From Streptomyces liliiviolaceus (GTDB taxonomy: Bacteria > Actinomycetota > Actinomycetes > Streptomycetales > Streptomycetaceae), in contig NZ_JAGPYQ010000001.1 in assembly GCF_018070025.1 (NCBI RefSeq), forward strand, positions 5,084,001 through 5,148,000: 64,000 nt of DNA. Direction: 5' to 3'. This document shows, piece after piece, positions 26,347 to 34,585 of this stretch. Every line of letters begins with the position of its first letter. Position 1 is the stretch's first letter. Below the pieces are notes generated by a model. That model saw only the letters and a list, made by a program, of their open reading frames with translations. It had not been told where the DNA came from and ran no database searches. The position numbers were made by a program, and so were the translations under genes.

Positions 26347-27135
26347 TTGAACACCGGCAGCTACTTCGAACGCATCGACGACCACCGCTACAAGCCCACC
26401 CCGCACGCGGGCGGGGCGTGGGACGCCGACGAGATGCATGTCAGCCCGCTCGCCGGCCTCGTCGTCCACGCCCTCGACCGCCACCTCGCCCGCGACCGGG
26501 ACAGCGGCCTCGTCCTGTCACGGATCAGCTTCGACATCCTCGGGCGCCTCGCCCTCGACGAGTGCGAGATCCGGATCGAGACGCTTCGGCCGGGCCGCAC
26601 CATCGAACTGATCGAGGCCGTCGTCCACATCGCCGGCCGCCCCGTCGTTCAGGCCCGCGCCTGGCTCCTCGCGCCCGGCGACACCGCCGCCGTCGCGGGC
26701 GGCGCGGGCGACCGGCTCACACCGCCGGATGCGCTCGACTCCTGGCCGCTGACCTCGGTGTGGCCGGGCGGCTACATCTCCTCCCTCGACGTCCGGCCGG
26801 TCACACCCCCGCAGCCGGGCCGCGCGACCGTGTGGCTCACCACCGACCTGGACCTGGTCGCCGGCGAGCCGGTCAGCCCGCTCGCCTCGTACGTCGCGCT
26901 CGTCGACACCGCCAACGGCATCGCCGTACGCCGGCCGCCCACCGACTGGATGTTCCCCAACGTGGACCTGACCATCCACCTCCACCGCCGCCCCGAGGGC
27001 CGCTGGACCGGCCTGGACACCACCGTCGTCTTCGGCCCCACGGGACAGGGCGTCACGAGCACCGTCCTCCACGACACCGCAGGTCCTGTCGGGCACGCCC
27101 AACAGATCCTGACGATCCGGCCCCAGCCCTCCTGA
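26347..27135 (+). CDS. Acyl-CoA thioesterase-like (TesB-type double hot-dog) protein
   Basis: 262 residues from the TTG at 26347 (GAGGAA upstream); the frame extends to 26209 but that part is antisense-quality. The pattern is that of actinobacterial thioesterase-family proteins: YFERIDDHRYKPTPHAGGAW, then the first hot-dog (SRISFDILGRLALDECEIRI, GRTIELIEAVV), and a second (LASYVALVDTANGIAVRRPP, NVDLTIHLHR, WTGLDTTVVF). It probably hydrolyses or handles acyl-CoAs; no partner gene is evident. Confidence 0.8.
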   Translation: MNTGSYFERIDDHRYKPTPHAGGAWDADEMHVSPLAGLVVHALDRHLARDRDSGLVLSRISFDILGRLALDECEIRIETLRPGRTIELIEAVVHIAGRPVVQARAWLLAPGDTAAVAGGAGDRLTPPDALDSWPLTSVWPGGYISSLDVRPVTPPQPGRATVWLTTDLDLVAGEPVSPLASYVALVDTANGIAVRRPPTDWMFPNVDLTIHLHRRPEGRWTGLDTTVVFGPTGQGVTSTVLHDTAGPVGHAQQILTIRPQPS

Positions 27136-27198
27136 CGGGACGATCCGACCTCAGCCCACCTGAGGGCCGGCGCGACCACGTACGCACGACCACGTGCG

Positions 27199-27816
27199 TC
27201 AGAGGGCCTCGGCGCCCAGGGCTATGTCGAAGCCGGCTCCGTTGCGTGCCAGGCCCACCAGGAGGAGGCCTGCCCATTCAAGGGCGTGAGCCATGTCGAG
27301 CCCTCCTGCGTCGAGGGCCCGCATGTCCAAGCTCTCCAGGAACGCCGCGACGCGCGCCTTCGCCTCGGCACTGTCGCCGGCGAAGAACACGTCCACCGGC
27401 TTGTCCTCGGCGAGGACGCCGCGCAGGATCGAATTGAACGCCTTCACCACGTGTGCGTCCTCGGGCGCGGCGGTGGCGAGCTGCTGGGACACCGAGGTGC
27501 CCGGGGTGGTCACGAGTCCGCTCACGTCGGCGTTGAACGGGTTGGTGATGTCGACGAGGATCTTGCCCGCCAGCGCATCGCCGTAGTGCGCGACCACTTC
27601 GACCGCGCCGGTGTACAGGACGGCCACGACGACGATGTCACCCGCCGGCCTCGCACCGAACGTGCCGACGGTGGCTCCGTGGCCGATCCGGTCGGCGAGC
27701 GCCTGGGCCTTGGCGGTGTCGCGGCTCATGAGCTCGACGGTGTGGCCGTGCTTCGCCGCCCGAGTGCCGATGGTGGCGGCCATGTTGCCCGAGCCGATGA
27801 TGCTGATGGTGGTCAT
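27199..27816 (-). CDS. NADPH-binding F420-reductase-like oxidoreductase
   Basis: 205 residues: N-terminal NADP fold (MTTISIIGSGNMAATIGTRA), VVVAVLYTGAVEVV, VDITNPFNADVSGLV and VKAFNSILRGVL, as in NpdG-like NADPH-dependent F420 reductases and relatives. It is an intact relative of the frameshifted gene at 13449. It lies 57 bases downstream of the SDR on the same strand, likely in one operon controlled by the divergent TetR. The real cofactor partner is unproven. Confidence 0.85.
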   Translation of the reverse strand: MTTISIIGSGNMAATIGTRAAKHGHTVELMSRDTAKAQALADRIGHGATVGTFGARPAGDIVVVAVLYTGAVEVVAHYGDALAGKILVDITNPFNADVSGLVTTPGTSVSQQLATAAPEDAHVVKAFNSILRGVLAEDKPVDVFFAGDSAEAKARVAAFLESLDMRALDAGGLDMAHALEWAGLLLVGLARNGAGFDIALGAEAL

Positions 27817-27873
27817 GGTGCGTGTTCCCTTGTCAGGTATGGGCAGTTGGTCGCGAGAGGGGGTTTGCCACGC

Positions 27874-28608
27874 TCAGATCACCGTGGTGCCGCCGTCGGC
27901 GACCAGTTCCATGCCGTTGACGTAGCTGGAGTCGTCCGAGGCGAGGAACAACGCGGCTGACGCGATCTCTTCAGGGCGACCCATCTCCCGCCGCGGGATC
28001 ACGGATTCGAACTGCGCCTTCAGCTGTTCGTCCATCACCTCTTGCAGGATCGGCGTGGCGACCTGGCCGGGGGTCAGCACGTTCACCCGGATCCGCCTGT
28101 CCCTCAACTCGGAGACCCACACCCGTGCGTAGGCGGGCAGCACGGCCTTGCTCGCCGCGTACACGCTCCAGTCGGGGTAGCCCCGCAGCGACGCGTTCGA
28201 CCCGGTCATGAGGATCGAGCCGCCGTCGTTGATCAGCGGCAGCGCCTTCTGGACCGTGAACAGCGTGCCGCGCGCGTTCAGTGAGAAGGCGGCATCGAAC
28301 TGCTCCTCGGTGATCTCGCCGAGCCTGCCCTGCTCGCCCGTCCCGGCACTCGCCCACAACACGTCGACCGCGCCCTTCTCCCGCTTGACCGTCTCGAACA
28401 GCCGGTCCAGATCTTCGAGGTCGGCCGAATCGCCCTGTACGCCGGTCACGTTGCGGCCGATCACCTTGACGGCTTCGTCCAGCGCGTCCTTCCGCCGCCC
28501 CGAGATGAAGACGTGAGCTCCTTCCTCGACGAACAACTTCGCACCCGCCAGGGCCATCCCGCTCGTCGCGCCGGTGATCACCGCGACCTTGCCATCGAGC
28601 TTTCCCAC
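27874..28608 (-). CDS. Classical SDR oxidoreductase
   Basis: 244 residues from the GTG at 28608, chosen because GGAG lies 8 bases upstream; ATG starts at 28620 or 28632 are possible. Motifs: VAVITGATSGMALAGAKLFV (cofactor), WSVYAASKAVLPAYARVWVS (Y-x3-K), and the C-terminal ASAALFLASDDSSYVNGMEL with ADGG. It reduces a carbonyl or oxidises an alcohol with NAD(P)H. The promoter region shared with tetR has a long inverted repeat, so TetR control is likely. Confidence 0.9.
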   Translation of the reverse strand: MGKLDGKVAVITGATSGMALAGAKLFVEEGAHVFISGRRKDALDEAVKVIGRNVTGVQGDSADLEDLDRLFETVKREKGAVDVLWASAGTGEQGRLGEITEEQFDAAFSLNARGTLFTVQKALPLINDGGSILMTGSNASLRGYPDWSVYAASKAVLPAYARVWVSELRDRRIRVNVLTPGQVATPILQEVMDEQLKAQFESVIPRREMGRPEEIASAALFLASDDSSYVNGMELVADGGTTVI

Positions 28609-28639
28609 GATGCACTCCATGTCTTCTGCCATAACGAAA

Positions 28640-28665
28640 TTAAGTACACCGTTCTGAGTACTTAA
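28640..28665. promoter_or_regulatory. Operator TTAAGTAC-N10-GTACTTAA
   Basis: Perfect 8-base inverted repeats at 28640-28647 and 28658-28665, just upstream of the SDR start codons. The A/T-rich arms are rare in this DNA, supporting a true binding site. Confidence 0.75.
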
Positions 28666-28708
28666 CGATGACCGTAGCGAACAGCCGTGAGCGGCGCAAG
28701 CTATGCAC

Positions 28709-28730
28709 ACCGATCGGTACCCACGTGGGT
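28709..28730. promoter_or_regulatory. Two abutting palindromes before tetR
   Basis: ACCGATCGGT (28709-28718) is followed immediately by ACCCACGTGGGT (28719-28730), both perfect, ending 12 bases before the tetR ATG. The first looks like a typical TetR half-site pair; autorepression is inferred. Confidence 0.6.
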
Positions 28731-28742
28731 TAGGCTGGGCGT

Positions 28743-29312
28743 ATGACAGAGCTGGAGAAGGGGCCGCGAGGCCTGCGCCGCGGCAGGGGGGCACGAGAGC
28801 GCATCCTCAGTGCGTCCCAACAGCTGTTCCGCGATCAGGGCATCGGGGGCACCGGCATGGACCAGCTCTGCGCGGTGGCCGAGGTGTCCAAGCGCACGCT
28901 CTACCAGCACTTCACCGGCAAGGACGACCTGATCGCCGAATGCCTGCGCCGTTTCGATCCCGACATCCTGCCCGAGGTGTTCGACCGCACCGACCTCACT
29001 CCTCGTGAGCGACTCCTCGCCGTGTTCGACGTGCACGCACCCCTGTGCCCGTACATCGCGGCGGCCGTCGAGATCCCCGACCCGGAGCACCCGGCACGCG
29101 TCTACGCCCGCGACTACAAGAAGGGCTTCGCCGCCCGGCTCGCCGATACCGCCCGCGAGGCCGGCGCCACCGACCCCGACCAACTCGGCGAGCAACTGGC
29201 GCTGCTCCTGGACGGTGCCTCGGCCCGCAGCCGCGTCCTCAACACCGACGCGTTCGCCACGGCCGCCGCCGTCGCGGCCGTCCTCGTCGACGCCGCTCTC
29301 CCCACGGCGTAG
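28743..29312 (+). CDS. TetR-family transcriptional regulator
   Basis: 189 residues. N-terminal TetR HTH (RERILSASQQLFRDQGIGGT, DQLCAVAEVSKRTLYQHFTG, KDDLIAECLRRF) and a helical ligand domain. Divergent from the SDR/reductase operon, with one long inverted repeat near the SDR and two palindromes before its own start, so it probably represses both. Ligand unknown. Confidence 0.9.
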   Translation: MTELEKGPRGLRRGRGARERILSASQQLFRDQGIGGTGMDQLCAVAEVSKRTLYQHFTGKDDLIAECLRRFDPDILPEVFDRTDLTPRERLLAVFDVHAPLCPYIAAAVEIPDPEHPARVYARDYKKGFAARLADTAREAGATDPDQLGEQLALLLDGASARSRVLNTDAFATAAAVAAVLVDAALPTA

Positions 29313-29353
29313 TCCTGGCGGCCCGGCAGCCGACCTCCAACCGGCGTTGCCCC

Positions 29354-29359
29354 TACGAT
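29354..29359 (+). promoter_or_regulatory. -10 element TACGAT of DUF6153 gene, probably leaderless
   Basis: TACGAT ends 6 bases before the GTG at 29366 with no ribosome site between; transcription would start at the start codon. The -35 is not obvious. Confidence 0.4.
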
Positions 29360-29365
29360 GGGCCC

Positions 29366-29764
29366 GTGACCGCACCCGTCCGAGCAGCCCACCGCCCCGC
29401 CGGGCGGTTGTTCGTGCTGCTGGTTCTGGCGGTGCTGGCCGGTGTGCTGGGGATGCACGCGCTGGCCCCCGGTGGGGTTCCGGCAGCGGGTGCCGGGCAC
29501 GAGATGGCGACGGCGATGGCGGCGGACAACGTGCCGCACGCGGACGCCGGTTGCTCGCACACCGACGGCGGCTCGGGGCACCTCGCCCACGCGGACGGTA
29601 CATGCGCGGCCGCCGGTACGAGTGCGGCGTACACCCCTCCTGCGCTCGCCGACGCGATCCTTGACGTACCCGCCGCGGAGTCCCCCGTGGCGGCGGTCAC
29701 CGGCTGGTCGCACGAGGGCCGGGCCCCGCCCGACCTGTCCGAACTGCAACTTCTCCGGATATAG
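29366..29764 (+). CDS. DUF6153-family secreted or membrane-anchored protein
   Basis: 132 residues from the GTG at 29366. One N-terminal hydrophobic helix (LFVLLVLAVLAGVLGMHALA), then a His/Asp/Cys-rich exported part (HADAGCSHTDGGSGHLAHAD, GTCAAAG) and the conserved end GRAPPDLSELQLLRI, typical for the Streptomyces DUF6153 family. The His and Cys residues suggest metal binding, and the DUF305 lipoprotein gene follows after about 165 bases, a pairing also seen elsewhere, as I recall. Function unproven. Confidence 0.8.
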   Translation: MTAPVRAAHRPAGRLFVLLVLAVLAGVLGMHALAPGGVPAAGAGHEMATAMAADNVPHADAGCSHTDGGSGHLAHADGTCAAAGTSAAYTPPALADAILDVPAAESPVAAVTGWSHEGRAPPDLSELQLLRI

Positions 29765-29928
29765 AGCCCCGCACGGCATCGGCACGCCCGGCCCGTTCTC
29801 GGGCCGATGGCCTGCGGCTTTTGGCCTGCGGCCTTTGGCTTGTGGCCGATGCCGTCCTCGCGCTCGCTCTCACTGTCCGTGACATCGCGCGCCGTCCTAC
29901 CGGCGCGCGTCAAGGAGTTGCACCACAC
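29765..29928. other. Gap with GGCCTGCGGC repeats between DUF6153 and DUF305 genes
   Basis: Contains near-repeats of TGGCCTGCGGC (about 29808-29845) and flanking CATCGGC/GCCGATG arms that can form a hairpin. AAGGAG at 29912-29917 is the ribosome site of the DUF305 gene. Confidence 0.45.
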
Positions 29929-30573
29929 ATGATCTGCAAGCGTTCACTTGTCCGTCGTACGACCGCCGTCGGCGTCGCGAGTGCCGCGGCGCTCGTGCTG
30001 GCCGCCTGTGGCGGGGACGGCGACAGCGCCGACTCGTCCCAGCACAACGGTCACGGCGCCGGCGCCGGCTCCAGTTCCGCATCGGCATCGCCGACGACCG
30101 CGCAGGGGAAGCACAACGCGGCCGACGTCGCCTTCGCCCAGGGGATGATCCCCCATCACCGCCAGGCCGTGGAGATGGCCGACCTCGCCGAGGGACGGGC
30201 CCGGTCGGCCGAGGTGAAGAAGCTCGCCGCCGACATCAAGAGGGCCCAGGCCCCGGAGATCAAGACGCTGTCCGGATGGCTCACGTCCTGGGGCGAGGAC
30301 GTGCCCGCCGAGGGCGGCATGGACCACTCCCTGCACGACACGGGCGCGATGATGACGGCCGAGGAGATGACCGAACTCGAAAACGCTTCGGGTACGGCCT
30401 TCGACACCGCCTTCCTGAAGATGATGATCAAGCATCACGAGGGTGCGGTGGCCATGGCGAAGACCGAGCAGGCCGACGGCGCGTCCGCTGCCGCCGTGAA
30501 GCTGGCCGGTCGGATCGTCACCGCGCAGAGCACGGAGATCGATCAGATGAACACGCTCCTCGGCAAGAACTGA
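29929..30573 (+). CDS. DUF305 lipoprotein
   Basis: 214 residues. Signal peptide with lipobox LVLAAC at about residues 23-28, so it is a surface lipoprotein. After a Ser/Ala/Gly linker it has the two ferritin-like DUF305 repeats with paired histidines: FAQGMIPHHRQAVEMADLAE and FLKMMIKHHEGAVAMAKTEQ. The His residues and relatives such as cyanobacterial CopM suggest metal, perhaps copper, binding outside the membrane. AAGGAG precedes the ATG by 12 bases. Confidence 0.9.
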   Translation: MICKRSLVRRTTAVGVASAAALVLAACGGDGDSADSSQHNGHGAGAGSSSASASPTTAQGKHNAADVAFAQGMIPHHRQAVEMADLAEGRARSAEVKKLAADIKRAQAPEIKTLSGWLTSWGEDVPAEGGMDHSLHDTGAMMTAEEMTELENASGTAFDTAFLKMMIKHHEGAVAMAKTEQADGASAAAVKLAGRIVTAQSTEIDQMNTLLGKN

Positions 30574-30803
30574 CCCAGCGGACAGGGGGCGGGGCGGGCA
30601 CTTTCGAGGGCCCGCCCCGAACCCTCGGGCCCCGCCGCCCCCTCGGGCCCTGCCCCGCGGGGCGGTTGCCAAGCGGAGCGCCCCCTGCGCGCTCCCGCAC
30701 CACGACCCGTCGGACAGGCGTCCCAACAAGTCGCTCCCACCCCCTTTCGCCGCTGCTAACTTCGCGCCAACGCAGCGTGCGGCAACCCGGGGGAGGCGGC
30801 TTC

Positions 30804-32651
30804 ATGGCCGAAGGGACGCAGGACGACAGCGCCTACGGAAGGTCCGCGGATCCGGCCGAGGACGCGGCCGAGCATCTCGCCGCGGCGATCGGGACAACTG
30901 CCTGGGCCAAGGCCCGGAACGGGGTGCTCGGCCTCTTGCCGGACGACGAGCCGGACGTGAACGAGCGGATCGAGGCCTGGGCGACCGTCGCGGCAGAGCA
31001 CGAGGGCGACAGACTGACCCACTTCCTGACCGATTCGCTGCCGGAGTGGCGGGAGATGATCGAGAGGGCCGTCGCGGATGATCCCGAACGGGCGGAACAG
31101 GCCCGCCGCTTCGCGGATTCCGTTCAGTCGCTCCTCCCCTCGCCGGACGGCACCACCACCCAGGTCGCCGTGGCGACCGGACACGGCACCGTCAACTCCG
31201 TACAGAACGGCAACATCTACTACGAGGTCGTGCTCGGCCTGGCCCCACGGCCGCCCCGGAAGACGAGCCTCGGCACAACGGCCGCCATCACGGTCACCGC
31301 GGCGACGGTGGCGGCCGGCGGCGCCCACGCCGTCGCCGACCATCTGGCCACCGAAGCGGTACGGGCGGTCGGCACCGGACCGGCGGCGGGGGTCCCGATC
31401 GCCGACCCGGTCCAGGCCTCCGCCGCGGCCACGCAGAGCGCCGGGTCCACAGCCGCGTCCGGTGCCGGAACCTCGGCGCCGGGCGCGACACTCGCCGCCA
31501 AGGCCGGCGCCGTCCTCGCCAAGGCCACCGCAGCCGTCGGCAAGACGCTGGCCATCGGCGGCGCCGGGGCCGCCGGCGTCAGCATGCCCGTGGTGGTGGG
31601 CGTGGTCACGGTCGTGGTGGTCGTGACCACCACCGTGACCGTCGTCCTGCCACCCCTCCTGGACCGGGCGTCCTGCGACAAGGCCGCCGAGGGCCGCAAG
31701 GCCACCGCGGTCCTCGCGGAGGCCGCCCGGCGCGTGGAACTGACGAGCTTCCGCTACGACGTCACGCGCGGCCGGCGCCATGTCACCGGGGCGGCGGATC
31801 CGCACGCGCGGACGGCCTGGTTCCGGCAGGGCCTGACCGGCGGCCCGGTCACCAGCGGCACGATCGACCGGGGCAGGGTCGTGCTGCCCACCGGTACGGC
31901 CACTCCCTCCGGGGCCGATGCCCGGTGGGTGAGGGCGGACGGCGCCTTCATGGACGCCGTGGACCCCGCCGCGCCTGCGCGGGAACTCCGATCGGTGATC
32001 CGGGCGCGGCGCGAGGGCTGCACCTTCACGGGGGCGTTGGCTCCCGGAGCCGAGCCCGTCGGAAGCGCCGGAAGCACCGGTTCCGCCGAACCCGCGGCGG
32101 CCACCAGCGCGGCAGGCACCGGCCCAGCGGGCCCCTCCGCACTGGCCGCCTCCACGCCGAACGCGGACGACACCCCCGTGGGCTTCCGGGCGCGTATCGA
32201 CGACCTCGGCCGACTCGTGCGCCTGACCACGGAGGCGTCCGGTGAGCGGTTGCCCACCTCCGCCCGCTACTGGGACTTCGGGCTGACCGTGACCGCGTCC
32301 GCGCCGCCGTCCGGCGGTGGGCCGGAGCAGACCGAGTCCGAGGCCGTCACTCTGACGGGTGCATGGACGGGAGACTGGTCCACCGGGTTCGGCACCGGAG
32401 GGTTCACGGCCACCCTGTCCCAGGACGGGGACCGACTCACCGGAGACCTGAAGGTCACCGGAGTGCCCTGCGCACTGGACGGGTCCCTCGACGGCACGCT
32501 CGACGGCGACCGCATCACGTTCGGCAGCGTGAGCAGCGAGAAGAGGATCACGTTCACCGGACAGGTGGACGGCGACACCATGCGCGGCACTTTCGAGACC
32601 GACTGTTACGACGCCTCCGGTCCGTGGACCGCGCGGCGCTCCGGCCCCTGA
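30804..32651 (+). CDS. Single-pass membrane protein with helical domain and GTVNSVQNG motif
   Basis: 615 residues from the ATG at 30804 (GGGGGAGG upstream). Residues 20-112 are helical and resemble the N-terminal domain of the next gene's product. At 128-140 comes the short motif GTVNSVQNGNIYY. A Thr/Val transmembrane helix lies at about 259-283, then an outward region with MPV-type beta structure like lipoprotein LppX/LprG domains (AEAARRVELTSFRYDVTRG) and a C-terminal beta barrel-like domain (LTGAWTGDWSTGFGTGGFTA, GTFETDC). The N-in topology is inferred. It is probably a signalling or assembly protein; I do not recognise a catalytic site. Confidence 0.7.
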   Translation: MAEGTQDDSAYGRSADPAEDAAEHLAAAIGTTAWAKARNGVLGLLPDDEPDVNERIEAWATVAAEHEGDRLTHFLTDSLPEWREMIERAVADDPERAEQARRFADSVQSLLPSPDGTTTQVAVATGHGTVNSVQNGNIYYEVVLGLAPRPPRKTSLGTTAAITVTAATVAAGGAHAVADHLATEAVRAVGTGPAAGVPIADPVQASAAATQSAGSTAASGAGTSAPGATLAAKAGAVLAKATAAVGKTLAIGGAGAAGVSMPVVVGVVTVVVVVTTTVTVVLPPLLDRASCDKAAEGRKATAVLAEAARRVELTSFRYDVTRGRRHVTGAADPHARTAWFRQGLTGGPVTSGTIDRGRVVLPTGTATPSGADARWVRADGAFMDAVDPAAPARELRSVIRARREGCTFTGALAPGAEPVGSAGSTGSAEPAAATSAAGTGPAGPSALAASTPNADDTPVGFRARIDDLGRLVRLTTEASGERLPTSARYWDFGLTVTASAPPSGGGPEQTESEAVTLTGAWTGDWSTGFGTGGFTATLSQDGDRLTGDLKVTGVPCALDGSLDGTLDGDRITFGSVSSEKRITFTGQVDGDTMRGTFETDCYDASGPWTARRSGP

Positions 32652-32696
32652 CCGGACTCCTGACCGGGCTCTTGACCGGATTCCTGACCGAGGAAA
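32649..32696 (+). repeat. 12-base tandem repeat giving four in-frame stop codons
   Basis: TGACCGGACTCC, TGACCGGGCTCT, TGACCGGATTCC and TGACCGAGGAAA start at 32649, 32661, 32673 and 32685. Each unit opens with TGA in the frame of the upstream gene, so readthrough would meet four stops. The last unit supplies the GAGGAAAGG ribosome site of the next gene. Confidence 0.85.
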
Positions 32697-32705
32697 GGCA
32701 CCCAC

Positions 32706-33137
32706 ATGATCCCCGAATGGCTGTCCATGCTCACCGCGGCCGGCTCCGCCGCCCTGGTCGACGCTGCTTCCACCGACGCCTGGCAGGCCGCCCGTGAGCG
32801 CTTCGCCAGGTTGCTGGGCCGCGGCGATCCCGACCGTACCGAGGCCGCGGCCCGGCGTCTGGACGAACTGCGGCGCGTCGCCGACCTGCCCGGCAACGAG
32901 CGTGAGCTGGCCGACGCCCGCCACGCTTGGCGCCTGCGCCTCCAGGACCTGCTGGAGGACCATCCGGACGCCGTCGGCGACCTGCGGTCCGCGATCGCCG
33001 AGATGCCCCCGCCCAGGACCGCCTCCGCCGCCATGAACCGTCAGGAGAACCGTGCGCACGACCGCGGAACCGTGAACGCGGTCCTGAACGGCGACCTGAC
33101 GATCCACCGCACGCGACCGGCGGCATCGGACGGCTGA
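32706..33137 (+). CDS. Small helical protein with GTVNAVLNG motif
   Basis: 143 residues. An N-terminal all-helical domain (STDAWQAARERFARLLGRG, ARRLDELRRVADLPGNEREL, HAWRLRLQDLLEDHPDA) is followed by a flexible stretch and, at residues 121-133, GTVNAVLNGDLTI. In many Streptomyces proteins a similar TDAWQ-type domain precedes a short motif related to bacterial amyloid/RHIM-like signalling motifs (as in xVYQAGRDxHI), from memory. The same layout in the preceding, larger gene product suggests the two proteins interact through the motif. Ribosome site GAGGAAAGG. Confidence 0.75.
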   Translation: MIPEWLSMLTAAGSAALVDAASTDAWQAARERFARLLGRGDPDRTEAAARRLDELRRVADLPGNERELADARHAWRLRLQDLLEDHPDAVGDLRSAIAEMPPPRTASAAMNRQENRAHDRGTVNAVLNGDLTIHRTRPAASDG

Positions 33138-33220
33138 GACGCCCATGACCATGTCCTCACGGGGCCCTCGTCCACCCGGCCCGCAGGCATCCGGCCGGGA
33201 ACAGCGGGAACATGGGATCC

Positions 33221-33451
33221 ATGACAAAGCATGATGATGACGACACGCACACGCACCACGCGCCCGGATCCCAGCCGAGCGTCCGTCCCGGTTCCGACGA
33301 GCCGCAGACGGTCCCGGCACCCACACCACCCGTCGCCTGGGACAGCGGTCCTACGGACCCGGCCGACCTGGCCGACGAGGAGGCCGAGCCGGAGCGGCCC
33401 GCCGCCCGCGAAGAGCCGAAGAAACCCACGTCGCAGGACGACCGACCCTGA
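33221..33451 (+). CDS. Small acidic, probably disordered protein
   Basis: 76 residues from the ATG at 33221 (79 from 33212). Asp/His-rich start (MTKHDDDDTHTHHAPG), then Pro/Glu/Asp-rich sequence with no hydrophobic core or known domain. The codon pattern is compatible with a real gene, and a stem-loop follows its stop, which supports expression. No function can be given. Confidence 0.45.
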   Translation: MTKHDDDDTHTHHAPGSQPSVRPGSDEPQTVPAPTPPVAWDSGPTDPADLADEEAEPERPAAREEPKKPTSQDDRP

Positions 33452-33473
33452 CGGGGACGCGCGCGAATCCGGC

Positions 33474-33503
33474 GACACCTGACCCGGGTCGAGGTCGGGT
33501 GTC
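33474..33503. terminator. Stem-loop between convergent genes
   Basis: GACACCTGACC (33474-33484) with GGTCGGGTGTC (33493-33503): 10 pairs with one T-G wobble and an 8-base loop. It lies between the small acidic gene and the XRE gene, which converge here. Confidence 0.6.
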
Positions 33504-33513
33504 CCGGTGGTGG

Positions 33514-34392
33514 TCATCGCGTCGGATCCTGTGTCCGGTCGGTGCCCGGCTGCCGGGTCGTCCATGACGTGAGGATGCGCAGGGCGTCGTACGAGGGACT
33601 GCCGGTCTCGGCGGTCAGGATCATCAGGCGCTGTCCCGAGCCGTCGGGGCTGGTCCAGGTGTCGCAGTCCAGGGTGAGGTCGCCCACCAGATGGTGGCGG
33701 TAGTGCTTCGTGCCGTAACTGGCGCTGTTGACGCGGTGTTCGGCCCACCATGTGCGGAAGTCGGCGTCCTGGAGGGACAGTTCGCCGACGAGTCGGGCGA
33801 GGTCGGGATCGTCGGGGTGGCCCGCGGCCTCCATGCGCAGTGCGGCGACGGCGTCCCGGGCGTCGTGGGCCCAGTCCTGGTGCAGTCGCCGGACCACCGG
33901 GTGGGTGAACAGCAGCCGCAGGTAGTTGCGCCGGTTCGCGGGGAGGGCTGCGAAGTCCGTGTAGAGGGCGGTGGCGGCGGGGTTCCAGGCCAGGATGTCC
34001 AGGCGTTCGCCCAGGACGAGCGCGGGGGTTTCGGAGAGCTGGTCGAGCAGCCGCCGCATGGCCGGACGCAGACGTTGGGCGGGTCGGCGGCGGGGCGGGT
34101 GGGCGTCGGCGCGGCCCGCGAGGTCGTAGAGGTACTTCTGCTGGTCCTCGTCGAGACGCAGGGCGCGGGCCAGGGTCGTCAGCACGGGTACGGACGCCCG
34201 GACGCGGCCCTGCTCCAGCCGCGTGTAGTAGTCCACGCTGATGGCGGCGAGCTGGGCGGCCTCCTCGCGGCGCAGCCCGGCGACCTTGCGGGCGGAGTCC
34301 GTCTCCGGAAGGCCGCACTCCCCCGGTGTCAGCTGGGCCCGGCGGGCCTTGAGGAAGGCGCCCAGCGCCCGGGAGTCAGAGTCCGAAGTCAT
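33514..34392 (-). CDS. XRE-family regulator with MmyB-like ligand domain
   Basis: 292 residues from the ATG at 34392, the start of the conserved RALGAFLKARRAQLTPGECG block. The HTH (VAGLRREEAAQLAAISVDYY, TRLEQGRVRASVPVLTTLAR) is followed by the MmyB-type sensor domain (LGERLDILAWNPAATALYTD, RNYLRLLFTHPVVRRL, HHLVGDLTLDCDTW), which binds small lipophilic ligands in known members. It is divergent from the alpha/beta hydrolase gene with a 193-base gap and probably regulates it, as is common for this family. Confidence 0.92.
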   Translation of the reverse strand: MTSDSDSRALGAFLKARRAQLTPGECGLPETDSARKVAGLRREEAAQLAAISVDYYTRLEQGRVRASVPVLTTLARALRLDEDQQKYLYDLAGRADAHPPRRRPAQRLRPAMRRLLDQLSETPALVLGERLDILAWNPAATALYTDFAALPANRRNYLRLLFTHPVVRRLHQDWAHDARDAVAALRMEAAGHPDDPDLARLVGELSLQDADFRTWWAEHRVNSASYGTKHYRHHLVGDLTLDCDTWTSPDGSGQRLMILTAETGSPSYDALRILTSWTTRQPGTDRTQDPTR

Positions 34393-34585
34393 GCTCCCCA
34401 GTGTCCCTGTGCCGCGACCACCACGGCACGTGGGTTGAGGGGGCACGTTCTTTCCCAGGCAGAAACCTGGCTCTCCCGCTCGCACGGAGAACGACGGAAC
34501 GTGGACGTGCACCCGGCAGGAGGCGGACCCGAGTCCGTCGTGCCGGTGCGCCACGACACGTCATCGCCGTCCCAGGGAGTCACCC

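Noticed and set aside
30756..33329. 857-codon minus-strand frame
   Set aside because: Opposite the paired GTVNxVxNG genes, which have proper starts, ribosome sites and domains.
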